DNA of 64,000 bases. Origin: CAHJXF01 sp038240015. Its GTDB lineage: Bacteria > Pseudomonadota > Gammaproteobacteria > Burkholderiales > Burkholderiaceae_D. Under the pieces are notes generated by a model. The model was not told the origin of the DNA and did not search any database. It worked only from the letters and a program-made list of their open reading frames with translations. The stretch spans positions 62,001-126,000 of the forward strand of contig JBBSEF010000001.1 in assembly GCA_038240015.1 (NCBI GenBank), read 5' to 3'. Shown here piece by piece: positions 33,649 through 42,372 of the stretch. The position numbers and the translations under genes were made by a program. Within the stretch, counting starts at the first letter, position 1; every line of letters starts with the position of its first letter.

Positions 33649-34704
33649 ATGGCAATCGATGAAGAGAAACTCAACGCGTTCATGGGCGCATTCGTGCATG
33701 ACCTGGGCGCGGTCATGCACGCGGCAACTGTCGTGGTGGGCGACCAGCTCGGCCTCTATAAAGCGCTCTCCGAAAAGCCGATGACGGCTGAGCAGCTTGC
33801 TGCGCGAACATCGACCGACGCGCGCTACGTGCGCGAATGGTTGTCTTCGCAAGCCGCAAGCGGCTATGTCCACTACGACCCTGCAAGCGAGGCCTTCCAT
33901 CTCGACGAAGAGCAGGCGATGGCGCTCGCTGTCGAAGGCAGCCCGGCCTTCATCCCGGGAGCGTTCCAGATCGCTGTGGCGCAATTCAAGGCGATCCCCA
34001 AGATCGTCGACGCGTTCAAGTCGGGCAAGGGCCTCGGTTGGCACGAGCACGACGCGGCACTCTTTCACGGCACTGAACGATTCTTTCGGCCGGGGTATGC
34101 GGCCAATCTCGTGAGCGCGTGGATTCCTGCGCTCGAAGGTATGGAAGCCAAGCTGAAGAGCGGCGCGTCGGTTGCCGATGTGGGATGCGGCCACGGGGCG
34201 TCGACGCTGATCATGGCCGAAGCGTTTCCGAAGTCCAACTTCGTGGGGTTCGACTATCACGAGCCGTCGGTGGCATATGCGACGAAAGCGGCACAAACCG
34301 CCGGTGTCTCGGACCGCGTGCGCTTCGAGGTCGCGAGCGCGAAAGATTTTCCGGGCAAGGACTATGACCTCGTCGCGGTCTTCGATTGCCTGCACGACAT
34401 GGGCGACCCGGTCGGCGCCGCTGCGCATGTGCGTTCTACTTTGGGCAAGGACGGCGCGTGGATGATCGTCGAGCCATTCGCCAACGACAAGCTCGAAGAC
34501 AATCTCAATCCAGTCGGCCGCGTGTTCTATTCGGCGTCAACCTTCATCTGCACGCCGGCATCGCGCTCGCAGGAAGTGGGCCTGTGTCTGGGCGCTCAAT
34601 CCGGAGAAGCGCGCATGCGCGATGTCGTCACGCAGGGCGGCTTCAGTCGTTTTCGGCGGGCGGCCGAAACGCCGTTCAATCTGATTTACGAAGCGCGCGT
34701 TTAG
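33649..34704 (+). CDS. Class I SAM-dependent methyltransferase with N-terminal winged helix
   Basis: A 351-residue protein. An N-terminal winged-helix region (LGLYKALSEKPMTAEQLAARTSTDARYVREWLSSQ) precedes a Rossmann methyltransferase domain with motif I VADVGCGHGAS near 180 and an acidic FDCLHDMGDP loop. The architecture matches Rv2258c-like or O-methyltransferase-type proteins; the substrate is unknown. The ATG at 33649 follows GGGAGG by a short gap. It converges on and overlaps the sulfurtransferase gene by 4 bp. Confidence 0.87.
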   Translation: MAIDEEKLNAFMGAFVHDLGAVMHAATVVVGDQLGLYKALSEKPMTAEQLAARTSTDARYVREWLSSQAASGYVHYDPASEAFHLDEEQAMALAVEGSPAFIPGAFQIAVAQFKAIPKIVDAFKSGKGLGWHEHDAALFHGTERFFRPGYAANLVSAWIPALEGMEAKLKSGASVADVGCGHGASTLIMAEAFPKSNFVGFDYHEPSVAYATKAAQTAGVSDRVRFEVASAKDFPGKDYDLVAVFDCLHDMGDPVGAAAHVRSTLGKDGAWMIVEPFANDKLEDNLNPVGRVFYSASTFICTPASRSQEVGLCLGAQSGEARMRDVVTQGGFSRFRRAAETPFNLIYEARV

Positions 34705-35558
34705 CGATCGTTGGGCGAATCGCCGCGCGCGATCGGGCGTTGCGGATCGGCGCACCATGCGCTCCACGAGCCCGCATAAAGCGACGCGCCGGGTAGCCCC
34801 GCGACTTCCATTGCGAGCAGGTTGTGGCACGCCGTCACGCCCGACCCGCAGGAATGGATCAGCGTGTCGGGATCGCGACCGGCGAGCAGTGCGTCGAATT
34901 CGCCGCGCAGTTCCGACGCGCTCTTGAATCGGCCGTCCGCCGACAGGTTGCGTGCCATCGGTCGATTGACCGCGTGCGGGATGTGGCCGGCGACCGGATC
35001 GAGCGGCTCGACTTCGCCGCGATAACGCTCGGGCGCGCGCGCATCGACGACGAGTTTCGCCTGCGTGGAGAGATTGGCTTCGACGTCTTGCGTGTCGACC
35101 TGCGAGACCAGCGCATCACCGTTGCGAAGATCGCCCGCGGTCGGGTGCGGCACGTCGTCGTTGATCGGCAGTCCTGCCGCTTGCCACGCCGGCAATCCCC
35201 CGTCGAGCACCGCGACCGCATCGTGGCCGATCCATCGCGCGAGCCACCACAAGCGCGATGCATACAAGCCGTTCGATGCGTCGCAGGCGATCAACGTGCT
35301 GCTCTGGTTCACGCCGGCGACAACGAGAAACGCGGCAAAGAACTCGCGCGTGGGCACCGGATGACGTCCGTTGCCTCCCGTCTTCGCGCCCGAGAGGTCG
35401 CGATCGAGATGCGCGAAGCGCGCGCCCGGAATGTGCGATTTGCGATAAGCCGCTTCGCCGGCCTCGGGCGCCGAGAGATCGTGACGGCAATCGAACACGA
35501 TCCAGTCGGGATCGTTGAGATGCGAGGCAAGTTCTTCCACGTTGACGAGAGGATGCAT
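34701..35558 (-). CDS. Sulfurtransferase (3-mercaptopyruvate/thiosulfate type, two rhodanese domains)
   Basis: A 285-residue tandem rhodanese. The N-terminal domain (VFDCRHDLSAPEAGEAAYRKSHIPGARF) is structural. The C-terminal domain carries the active-site loop HSCGSGVTAC, whose CGSGVT form is typical of 3-mercaptopyruvate sulfurtransferases (SseA) rather than thiosulfate enzymes. It transfers sulfur from mercaptopyruvate to thiols or cyanide in the cytoplasm. Its 3' end overlaps the convergent methyltransferase gene by 4 bp. Confidence 0.9.
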   Translation of the reverse strand: MHPLVNVEELASHLNDPDWIVFDCRHDLSAPEAGEAAYRKSHIPGARFAHLDRDLSGAKTGGNGRHPVPTREFFAAFLVVAGVNQSSTLIACDASNGLYASRLWWLARWIGHDAVAVLDGGLPAWQAAGLPINDDVPHPTAGDLRNGDALVSQVDTQDVEANLSTQAKLVVDARAPERYRGEVEPLDPVAGHIPHAVNRPMARNLSADGRFKSASELRGEFDALLAGRDPDTLIHSCGSGVTACHNLLAMEVAGLPGASLYAGSWSAWCADPQRPIARGDSPNDR

Positions 35559-35577
35559 GCTGTTCCCGGATAAATGG

Positions 35578-36495
35578 TCAGATCGATCTTACGACTTCGT
35601 CGGGTTCGGCCTCGGCGCGCTTCAAGGCGCGCGCCGTCATCAGCGTGGCGAGCACGCCCGACCCGATGATGACCGCCATGCCGATCGCACTGTCCAGACG
35701 AATCACGTCGCCGAAGATCGCGATGCCCCAGATGCTCGAGAACACGATGCTGGTGAAGCCGAGGTTCGCGGTCAGCAAGGTGCCGCCCGATGCATAGGCG
35801 CGCGTCATCGCGAGTTGCGCGAGCGCCGCTGTGATCCCCACGCAGGCCAGTAGGGCGAGGCCACGAAGATCGATCGCATGGAAGCCGAAGAGGAAGGCGC
35901 CTGCCAGCCCGGCGAGCGCATTCATCGCCGAGAAAAAGAACACGATGCGCGCGTTCGGCTCGCCCGCTTGCCCAAGCGCCTTGACCGACAGATAGGCGAT
36001 CGCGGTCAGAGCGGCTCCGGTGGTTCCGAGGATCGCGAAGATCCACTGATCGCTCGCGAGGGTCGGCTGCAGCAACAGCATCACGCCGATGAAACCACCC
36101 AGGAGCGCGATCATCATCAGCACGTCGATGCGATTGCGCGCGCGATGGGCGGTCCAGGCGATCCATGCGCCGATGAACAGCGGCGATGAGGAACTGATCG
36201 TCATCGCGGTTGCGATCGGAAGTCCGGCGATTGACGAGAACCACAGGATCACCGACAGCGTTCCCGAGATGCCGCGCGTCAGATGCATGACGATGCGTCG
36301 CGTCGCGAGCGCATCGCGGACCGAGCTGCGGGTGCGCCGGGTCTGCAGCGCGATCATGCCGCCCATCACGATCACCCCGATCAGGCCGCGATAGAGCACG
36401 ATCTCCCAAGTGTTGTACTGCGACGACGCGAGCTTTACCGCGACGCCCATCAGCGAGAACAACAGCGCCGCAACGATCATCCAGAGCGATTGCAT
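35578..36495 (-). CDS. EamA/DMT family transporter
   Basis: A 305-residue protein with ten hydrophobic helices in two EamA repeats. It begins MQSLWMIVAALLFSLMGVAVKLAS. The second repeat includes GLALLACVGITAALAQLAMTRAYASGGTLLTANLGF. Drug/metabolite transporters of this type export amino acids or related metabolites; the substrate is unknown. It starts 15 bp after the Rieske stop codon, and the gap is filled by a palindromic repeat-like element. Confidence 0.9.
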   Translation of the reverse strand: MQSLWMIVAALLFSLMGVAVKLASSQYNTWEIVLYRGLIGVIVMGGMIALQTRRTRSSVRDALATRRIVMHLTRGISGTLSVILWFSSIAGLPIATAMTISSSSPLFIGAWIAWTAHRARNRIDVLMMIALLGGFIGVMLLLQPTLASDQWIFAILGTTGAALTAIAYLSVKALGQAGEPNARIVFFFSAMNALAGLAGAFLFGFHAIDLRGLALLACVGITAALAQLAMTRAYASGGTLLTANLGFTSIVFSSIWGIAIFGDVIRLDSAIGMAVIIGSGVLATLMTARALKRAEAEPDEVVRSI

Positions 36496-36498
36496 CTA

Positions 36499-36538
36499 CC
36501 TCCCTCTCCTTCAAGGGGAGGGTTGGGTTGGGGATGAG
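36499..36538. repeat. Palindromic repeat-like element at the Rieske gene 3' end
   Basis: CCTCTCCTT and AGGGGAGG form an imperfect hairpin around 36501-36521, followed by GGGTTGGGTTGGGGATGAG. On the Rieske strand it encodes SSPTQPSP and the stop codon. This wording is typical of a dispersed repeat seen in many proteobacterial genomes, a point from memory. Only one copy was seen here. Confidence 0.55.
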
Positions 36539-37659
36539 TTCTCGTCCACTTCGACTCGCAGCCACTCGTGAAAATGCTGCATGCCGTCTTCCATCGGCGA
36601 CTGATACGGCCCCACCTGATTCTCGCCGCGCTCGAACAGCGCGAGCCGGCCCGCATCCATCCGCAGCGCGATCTCGTCGTCCTCGGCGCACGTTTCCATG
36701 TAGGCCGCGCGATTGGCTTCGACGAACTCGCGCTCGAACAGCGCGACTTCTTCGGGGTAGTAGAACTCGATCAGGTTGGTGGTGTGTTGCGGCCCGCGCG
36801 GAATCAGGGTCGAGACCACCAGCACCTGCGGATACCACTCGACCATCACGTTCGGATAGAGCGTCAGCCAGATCGCGCCGTGCTCGGGTTCGACCCCGTT
36901 CGACAGGCGCATTACCTGGTCGTGCCAGGCGCGATAGGTCGGCGTGCCGGGCCGCTTGAGGCCACTGTTGATGCCCACCGTCTGCACCGAATGGCGCGCG
37001 CCGTATTGCCACGACAGGTCTTCGCAAGTCACGAACTGGCCGAGGCCAGGATGAAACGGACCGACGTGATAGTCCTCGAGATAGACCTCGATGAAGGTCT
37101 TCCAGTTGTAGGCGCACTCGTGGACTTCGATGCGATCGAACAGGTAGCCGCTGAAGTCCAGTTCTGGCATCCGCACGTCGGCGAGCTCGTTCGCAGCACC
37201 GACCGGCCCTTCGAACAAGAGCCCGTTCCATTGCGACAGCGGCGTCTGCGCCAGATTCAGGCACGGGTTGTCTTCGAAGTACGGCGCGCCGAGCAGCTTG
37301 CCGTCGAGGTCGTAAGTCCAGCGATGCAGCGGACAGACGATGTTTCGATCGGTGTTGCCACGTCCTGTCTTGATGATCGCCTGACGATGCCGGCACACGT
37401 TGGACATCAGCGCGATGCCTCCGGCCGGCGTGTCGGCGCCATCCTCGCGCGTGCGCACCAGCACGCGCCCGTCGCGCTCATGCGCGAGCGTGTGAAAGTC
37501 GCCCACCTCGGGAACCATCAAGGCGTGGCCCACGTAGCGCGGCTGTCGCTTGAACAACAGATCGATTTCGCGGGCGTATCGCGCTTGGTCCAAATACGCC
37601 GAGACCGGCAACTGCGCGATACTGCGCGCGAGTTTGCCGGCGCTACCCAGATCGGACAT
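36511..37659 (-). CDS. Rieske [2Fe-2S] aromatic-ring-oxygenase alpha-subunit-like protein
   Basis: A 382-residue protein. The Rieske cluster motif is CRHRQAI (CxH) followed by CPLHRWTY (CxxH). The catalytic domain contains NWKTFIEVYLEDYHVGPFHPGL, supplying the two histidines for mononuclear iron. Such proteins hydroxylate aromatic or other hydrophobic substrates using an external reductase; none is adjacent. The gene beside xseB-ispA-dxs is a conserved Burkholderiales feature from memory, so a housekeeping role is possible. The last eight codons come from a repeat-like element. Confidence 0.9.
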   Translation of the reverse strand: MSDLGSAGKLARSIAQLPVSAYLDQARYAREIDLLFKRQPRYVGHALMVPEVGDFHTLAHERDGRVLVRTREDGADTPAGGIALMSNVCRHRQAIIKTGRGNTDRNIVCPLHRWTYDLDGKLLGAPYFEDNPCLNLAQTPLSQWNGLLFEGPVGAANELADVRMPELDFSGYLFDRIEVHECAYNWKTFIEVYLEDYHVGPFHPGLGQFVTCEDLSWQYGARHSVQTVGINSGLKRPGTPTYRAWHDQVMRLSNGVEPEHGAIWLTLYPNVMVEWYPQVLVVSTLIPRGPQHTTNLIEFYYPEEVALFEREFVEANRAAYMETCAEDDEIALRMDAGRLALFERGENQVGPYQSPMEDGMQHFHEWLRVEVDENSSPTQPSP

Positions 37660-37946
37660 CCCAACCCTCCCGAATGAAGAGGCGGCACGGTCCGCAGGCA
37701 TTGAAGACCGCGACCATGCACCGACCCAACCCAAGCGAATCAAGAAGCTTCCGTACCAGTCGCGGATGTTTAAATCGTGGACTCGACTCGAGACTCTTGC
37801 GGACTTGCGGACTGCTCCGCGGACTGCACCATACGACCCGCATTGCACGGGAAGGCGGAGTCTAGCAAAAAGCATCGGGCTTTGCCTTCGGCGCAGATGG
37901 CGCCGACCCAGAAATTACGAGCGCGGATCCTTCCAGGCTCGATCGC
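37660..37946. other. Divergent spacer between the Rieske gene and xseB
   Basis: The gap to the xseB start is 334 bp. It has a few GACT/GCGGACT-type short repeats (37788-37825) but no credible gene, RNA or strong promoter apart from the -10 box listed separately. Confidence 0.5.
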
Positions 37947-37953
37947 TTAAAAT
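37947..37953 (+). promoter_or_regulatory. Probable -10 box of the xseB-ispA-dxs operon
   Basis: A TTAAAAT-type box about 41 nt before the xseB ATG. Its overlap with the alternative ATG at 37952 argues for the later start. No clear -35. Confidence 0.35.
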
Positions 37954-37993
37954 GCGCTCCATTACCAAAGTTTCACGGACCTCACCGAAAAAC

Positions 37994-38290
37994 ATGCCGC
38001 GCGCTTCAACATTGCAGGAACCAGGCACCGTCCCCGCTCTCGACACGGTCGCGGAGCAAGACCAGCCTTCGTTCGAGCACGCGCTCGAAGAGCTCGAGGC
38101 CATCGTCGAACACATGGAAGACGGCAGCCTGTCGCTCGACCAGTCGCTTGCTTCGTACAAGCGCGGTGCCGAGCTCGTGAAGATCTGCGAGACCGCTCTC
38201 GAGCGCGCCAGGGAGCAGGTGCGCGTGCTCGACGGCGAACTGTTGCGGCCTTTGTCGGAAATGCCCGTGCGCGGGTCCGAGCGCGGATGA
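37994..38290 (+). CDS. xseB: Exodeoxyribonuclease VII small subunit
   Basis: A 98-residue subunit with the family core FEHALEELEAIVEHMEDGSLSLDQSLASYKRGAELVKICETAL, a helical hairpin that binds several copies per large subunit. The complex degrades single-stranded DNA. The ATG at 37994 gives a protein of usual size; an earlier ATG at 37952 overlaps the probable -10 box. Its stop overlaps the ispA ATG by 4 bp. The large subunit XseA is not in the window, which is normal. Confidence 0.93.
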   Translation: MPRASTLQEPGTVPALDTVAEQDQPSFEHALEELEAIVEHMEDGSLSLDQSLASYKRGAELVKICETALERAREQVRVLDGELLRPLSEMPVRGSERG

Positions 38291-39369
38291 AAGCGTCGAT
38301 GACCGCGACAACGACCGCGACAACGACCGCGTCGACCAGTGCGGCGACGAGTGCGCTCGCGACCGCGCGCCAAGGCATCAGGGTCGGAGCGTCTCGGGAC
38401 GACGCGACGAGCCCGCGCCGCCCTGCGAGCGAGGCCTGGATGCAAACGATGCGTTCCCGCGTCGAAGCCGCGCTCGATCGCGCCTTGCCGCCATCAAGCA
38501 CCGTGCCGGCGCGCCTCCACGACGCAATGCGCTATGCGAGCCTGGGCGGCGGCAAGCGCGTGCGCGCGATGCTGGTTTATGCCGCAGGCGAGTGGGCGAG
38601 TGGGTCGAGTCCATCCTCGAATGATTCGGCAATCGATTCGTCGGCCGCCGCGCGGCTCGATGCCGCGGCCGTTGCAGTCGAACTGATCCACGCCTATTCG
38701 CTGGTGCACGACGACCTGCCCTGCATGGACGATGACGACCTGCGTCGCGGACGGCCCACGGTGCATGTCGCGTTCGACGAAGCGACGGCTCTCCTGGTCG
38801 GCGACGCGCTGCAGACGCTCGCCTTCGAAGTCATCGCTGCGATCGCATCGCCTCGATCCGGGCGGGTCGCAGAATCGGTATCGCTGCTTGCGGCCGCGAG
38901 CGGGTCGCGCGGGATGGCGGGCGGACAGGCGATCGATCTCGAAAGCGTCGGCAAACAACTCGCCTGGACGGAACTCGAAGCGATGCATCGAGCCAAAACC
39001 GGCGCACTATTGCGTGCCGCGGTGCTGCTGGGAGCGCGTGCGGCACTCGATCACGACGATGCGCTAGCCGTGGGTCTCGACGCCGGGCGACGTTCGGCTC
39101 TCGATGAATACTGCGGCGCTATCGGTCTCGCGTTCCAGGTCGTCGATGACGTGCTCGATGTCGAAACCGATAGCGTCACATTGGGAAAGACCGCAGGCAA
39201 GGATGCGATGAACGACAAGCCGACCGTCGTGACAGTGCTCGGACTGGATCAAGCCAAGCATCTTGCGCGTCGCTTGCGAGACGACGCCGATCGTGCGCTT
39301 GAGCGGCTCGGCGGAAACATCGACAGGCTGCGCGACATCGCGGACTTCATCACAGGACGCTCTTTCTGA
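38287..39369 (+). CDS. ispA: Polyprenyl (farnesyl) diphosphate synthase
   Basis: A 360-residue trans-prenyltransferase. The first aspartate-rich motif is DDLPCMDDDD and the second is DDVLD; GGGKRVRAML binds diphosphate. It condenses IPP with DMAPP and GPP to give farnesyl diphosphate for quinones and wall lipid carrier. From ATG 38287 it has an unusual Thr/Ala-rich extension of about 50 residues, built on a 12-bp triplication. An ATG at 38440 with GAGG 5 nt upstream would give a standard 309-residue enzyme and may be the true start. Confidence 0.93.
   Translation: MKASMTATTTATTTASTSAATSALATARQGIRVGASRDDATSPRRPASEAWMQTMRSRVEAALDRALPPSSTVPARLHDAMRYASLGGGKRVRAMLVYAAGEWASGSSPSSNDSAIDSSAAARLDAAAVAVELIHAYSLVHDDLPCMDDDDLRRGRPTVHVAFDEATALLVGDALQTLAFEVIAAIASPRSGRVAESVSLLAAASGSRGMAGGQAIDLESVGKQLAWTELEAMHRAKTGALLRAAVLLGARAALDHDDALAVGLDAGRRSALDEYCGAIGLAFQVVDDVLDVETDSVTLGKTAGKDAMNDKPTVVTVLGLDQAKHLARRLRDDADRALERLGGNIDRLRDIADFITGRSF
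38301..38336 (+). repeat. 12-bp triplication in the 5' part of ispA
   Basis: GACCGCGACAAC at 38301-38312 and 38313-38324, with a variant at 38325-38336. It encodes TATTTATTTAST. Confidence 0.9.
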
Positions 39370-39430
39370 CTCGCCACGCGAGCCATTACTCTTCGCAAGC
39401 CACGCCGTCATCCACACAGTCAGCGACCGT

Positions 39431-41404
39431 ATGAACGATCTGCTCGAACGCATCGCCTCGCCGGCCGATCTCCGCAAGCTGGATCGCCATCAGTTGCACA
39501 CGCTCGCCGGTCAACTGCGGGCCTTCGTGCTCGATTCGGTGTCCAAGACCGGCGGACATCTGTCGTCGAATCTCGGCACGGTCGAACTCACGATCGCGCT
39601 TCACTACGTGTTCGACACGCCCAACGATCGCATCGTGTGGGACGTAGGCCATCAGACCTATCCGCACAAGATCCTCACCGGCCGCCGCGAGCGCATGCAT
39701 ACGCTGCGCCAGAAGGGCGGCATCTCGGGCTTTCCAAGAAGAGTCGAATCGGAATACGACACGTTCGGGACCGCGCATTCTTCGACCAGCATCTCGGCTG
39801 CGCTCGGCATGGCCGCGGCCGCCAGGTTGAAGGGCGACCGGAATCGCAAGAGCATCGCGGTGATCGGCGACGGCGCCATGTCGGCGGGCATGGCCTACGA
39901 GGCCTTGAACAACGCCGGCGTAATGCACGATGTCGATCTGCTCGTGATCCTGAACGACAACGACATGTCGATCTCGCCGCCGGTGGGCGCGCTGAACCGT
40001 TATCTCGCGCGCCTGATGAGCGGCCAGTTCTATGCGACCGCGAAGAACGTGGGCCGCAGCGTGCTCGGCGTCGCGCCGCCGCTGTTCGAGTTCGCAAGAA
40101 AATTCGAAGAGCACGCCAAGGGCATGATCGTGCCCGCGACGATGTTCGAGGAACTCGGCTTCAACTACATTGGGCCGATCGACGGCCACGATCTCGAATC
40201 GTTGATTCCGACTTTGCAGAACATCAAGCAGCTCGGCGGTCCGCAGTTTCTCCACGTCGTCACGAAGAAGGGACAGGGCTACAAGTTGGCCGAGGCCGAC
40301 CCGGTTCTCTATCACGGGCCGAGCAAGTTCGATCCATCGGTCGGCTATACGCCTGCGGTTGCGTCGAAGAAGAGCTACACGCAGGTGTTCGGCAACTGGC
40401 TCTGCGACATGGCCGCGGCCGATCGCCGGCTCGTGGGCATCACCCCCGCGATGCGCGAAGGCTCCGGGATGGTCGAATTCGAACGACGTTTCCCCGCGCG
40501 CTATTTCGACGTCGGCATCGCCGAGCAACACGCGGTGACCTTCGCGGCCGGCATGGCGACCGAGGGCTTGAAGCCGGTGGTCGCGATCTATTCCACCTTC
40601 CTCCAGCGCGGCTACGACCAGTTGATTCACGACGTGGCGCTGCAGAATCTGGACGTGACGTTCGCGCTCGATCGTGCCGGTCTGGTCGGGCAGGATGGCG
40701 CGACGCATGCCGGCAACTACGACCTTGCCTATCTGCGTTGCATACCGAACATGGTCGTGATGGCCGCGTCCGATGAAGCCGAGTGCCGTGCCATGCTGAG
40801 CACTGCATTCCTCCATCCGGGTCCGGCCGCTGTGCGCTATCCGCGCGGCGCCGCGGCTGCTTCGCACGCGGTGTCGGGAAGCATCGAGTCGCTGGCGTCG
40901 TTGCCGCTCGGCAAAGGCGTGGTGTTGCGCGAAACGACCCGCGAAACGACCATTTCATCGCGCGCGCCCGGCGCGCCGCCGCGAGTCGCGATGCTGGCAT
41001 TCGGGTCCATGGTCGGACCGGCACTTGCGGCCGGCGATGCGCTCGACGCGACGGTCGTAAACATGCGTTTCATCAAGCCGCTCGACGTGACGCTGCTCGT
41101 CGAGATCGCGGCCCGGCACGATCTCGTCGTCACGATCGAAGAAGGATGCATCATGGGCGGCGCCGGATCGGCTTGCGCCGAAGCTCTGGCCGATGCGGGA
41201 ACCGTCCGACCGATCTTGCATCTGGGCTTGCCGGACCAATTTATCGATCACGGCGACCCGGCGCTTCTCCTGGCCGATTGCGGATTGAATGCCGAAGGCG
41301 TCGCCGCATCGATCCGCAAAAAACTCGCCGACATCAACCAACGTCGGGTGGAGTCGCCCGCGAGCGATGTGCGCGAACCGCGGCTGGTCGTCAATAATGG
41401 TTGA
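39431..41404 (+). CDS. dxs: 1-deoxy-D-xylulose-5-phosphate synthase
   Basis: A 657-residue thiamine diphosphate enzyme that joins pyruvate and glyceraldehyde-3-phosphate in the first step of the MEP pathway. The TPP motif begins VIGDGAMSAGMAYEALNNAG. The transketolase-like second domain has YFDVGIAEQHAVTFAAGMA with the proton-relay glutamate. A short ETTRETT duplication near residue 500 sits in a variable loop. The ATG at 39431 follows the ispA stop by 61 bp and lacks an obvious ribosome binding site. Confidence 0.97.
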   Translation: MNDLLERIASPADLRKLDRHQLHTLAGQLRAFVLDSVSKTGGHLSSNLGTVELTIALHYVFDTPNDRIVWDVGHQTYPHKILTGRRERMHTLRQKGGISGFPRRVESEYDTFGTAHSSTSISAALGMAAAARLKGDRNRKSIAVIGDGAMSAGMAYEALNNAGVMHDVDLLVILNDNDMSISPPVGALNRYLARLMSGQFYATAKNVGRSVLGVAPPLFEFARKFEEHAKGMIVPATMFEELGFNYIGPIDGHDLESLIPTLQNIKQLGGPQFLHVVTKKGQGYKLAEADPVLYHGPSKFDPSVGYTPAVASKKSYTQVFGNWLCDMAAADRRLVGITPAMREGSGMVEFERRFPARYFDVGIAEQHAVTFAAGMATEGLKPVVAIYSTFLQRGYDQLIHDVALQNLDVTFALDRAGLVGQDGATHAGNYDLAYLRCIPNMVVMAASDEAECRAMLSTAFLHPGPAAVRYPRGAAAASHAVSGSIESLASLPLGKGVVLRETTRETTISSRAPGAPPRVAMLAFGSMVGPALAAGDALDATVVNMRFIKPLDVTLLVEIAARHDLVVTIEEGCIMGGAGSACAEALADAGTVRPILHLGLPDQFIDHGDPALLLADCGLNAEGVAASIRKKLADINQRRVESPASDVREPRLVVNNG

Positions 41405-41443
41405 ATCTCATTGGAACTCACCCGCCGACGCGGGTCATCGAAC

Positions 41444-42268
41444 ATGAATGCTCCAGACCCGATCAAGTCTTTCAAGGTCGATCTACCCGACGTGCAGGGT
41501 TCGCCCGATCGACGCCATCTCGCGATCCAGCGCGTCGGCATCAAGAGCGTGCGTCACCCGCTGACGGTGAGGAACGGCGAAGGACTTGCGCAGCCGACCG
41601 TGGGCATGTGGAGCCTCGACGTGCATTTGCCCGAGACCGTCAAGGGCACGCACATGTCGCGCTTCGTTGCGTTGCTCGAAGAGCGCCGCGGCGTGCTCGA
41701 CGTAGCGGCGCTGCGCGAGTTGCTCGCGACGATGGCCGACAAGCTCGGCGCCGATGCGGGCCGTATCGATGTGAAGTATCCCTACTTCATCACCAAGACC
41801 GCGCCCATCTCGGGAGTCGAGAGTCTGCTCGACATCGAGGTCACGCTCGCGGGCCGAATCGCATCGGGCAAGACCGACGTGTCGCTGACGGTGGTCGTGC
41901 CCGTCACGAGCCTTTGCCCCTGCTCGAAGCAGATCTCCGATTACGGCGCGCACAACCAGCGTTCGCACGTCACGATCGAGGCGGGCGTGCGCGAGGGCGT
42001 GGCTCTCGCCGTCGAGGATCTGGTTCGCATCGCCGAAGAAGAAGCGTCGTGCGAGGTCTACGGCCTCTTGAAGCGGCCGGATGAAAAATACGTCACCGAG
42101 CGCGCTTACGACAATCCCAAGTTCGTCGAGGATTTGATTCGCGATGTCGTGCAGCGACTGAACGACGACCCGCGCATCGGCCGCTATGCGGTCGAGGTCG
42201 AGAACTTCGAATCGATCCACAACCACAGTGCGTATGCGCGCATCGAGCGGCCTGCGCCGGGCGGTTGA
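41444..42268 (+). CDS. folE2: GTP cyclohydrolase FolE2 (type IB)
   Basis: A 274-residue enzyme that converts GTP to dihydroneopterin triphosphate for folate synthesis without strictly needing zinc. The metal/substrate cysteine region is TSLCPCSKQISDYGAHNQRS, and the conserved KYPYFI and NFESIHNHSAYARIE blocks are present. The ATG at 41444 was chosen because homologues begin near MNAPDPIKSFKVDLPDVQ. It is the last gene of the xseB-ispA-dxs run, followed by a strong terminator. Confidence 0.95.
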   Translation: MNAPDPIKSFKVDLPDVQGSPDRRHLAIQRVGIKSVRHPLTVRNGEGLAQPTVGMWSLDVHLPETVKGTHMSRFVALLEERRGVLDVAALRELLATMADKLGADAGRIDVKYPYFITKTAPISGVESLLDIEVTLAGRIASGKTDVSLTVVVPVTSLCPCSKQISDYGAHNQRSHVTIEAGVREGVALAVEDLVRIAEEEASCEVYGLLKRPDEKYVTERAYDNPKFVEDLIRDVVQRLNDDPRIGRYAVEVENFESIHNHSAYARIERPAPGG

Positions 42269-42324
42269 GGTTCGCAGGCGCCGTGTTTGCGCAGCCGGAC
42301 GCAGACGCGGCCGTTCGCAACAAG

Positions 42325-42355
42325 AAAGCCCGCAATGATTGCGGGCTTTTTGTTT
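42325..42355 (+). terminator. Rho-independent terminator of folE2
   Basis: Stem GCCCGCAA (42328-42335) / TTGCGGGC (42339-42346) with a TGA loop, followed by TTTTTGTTT. Confidence 0.9.
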
Positions 42356-42372
42356 GAGCTCTCGGCCTTCTG

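Noticed and set aside
39386..40867. Long minus-strand open frame opposite dxs
   Set aside because: dxs has complete family motifs on the plus strand. The antisense translation has shadow composition and no signal or domain.
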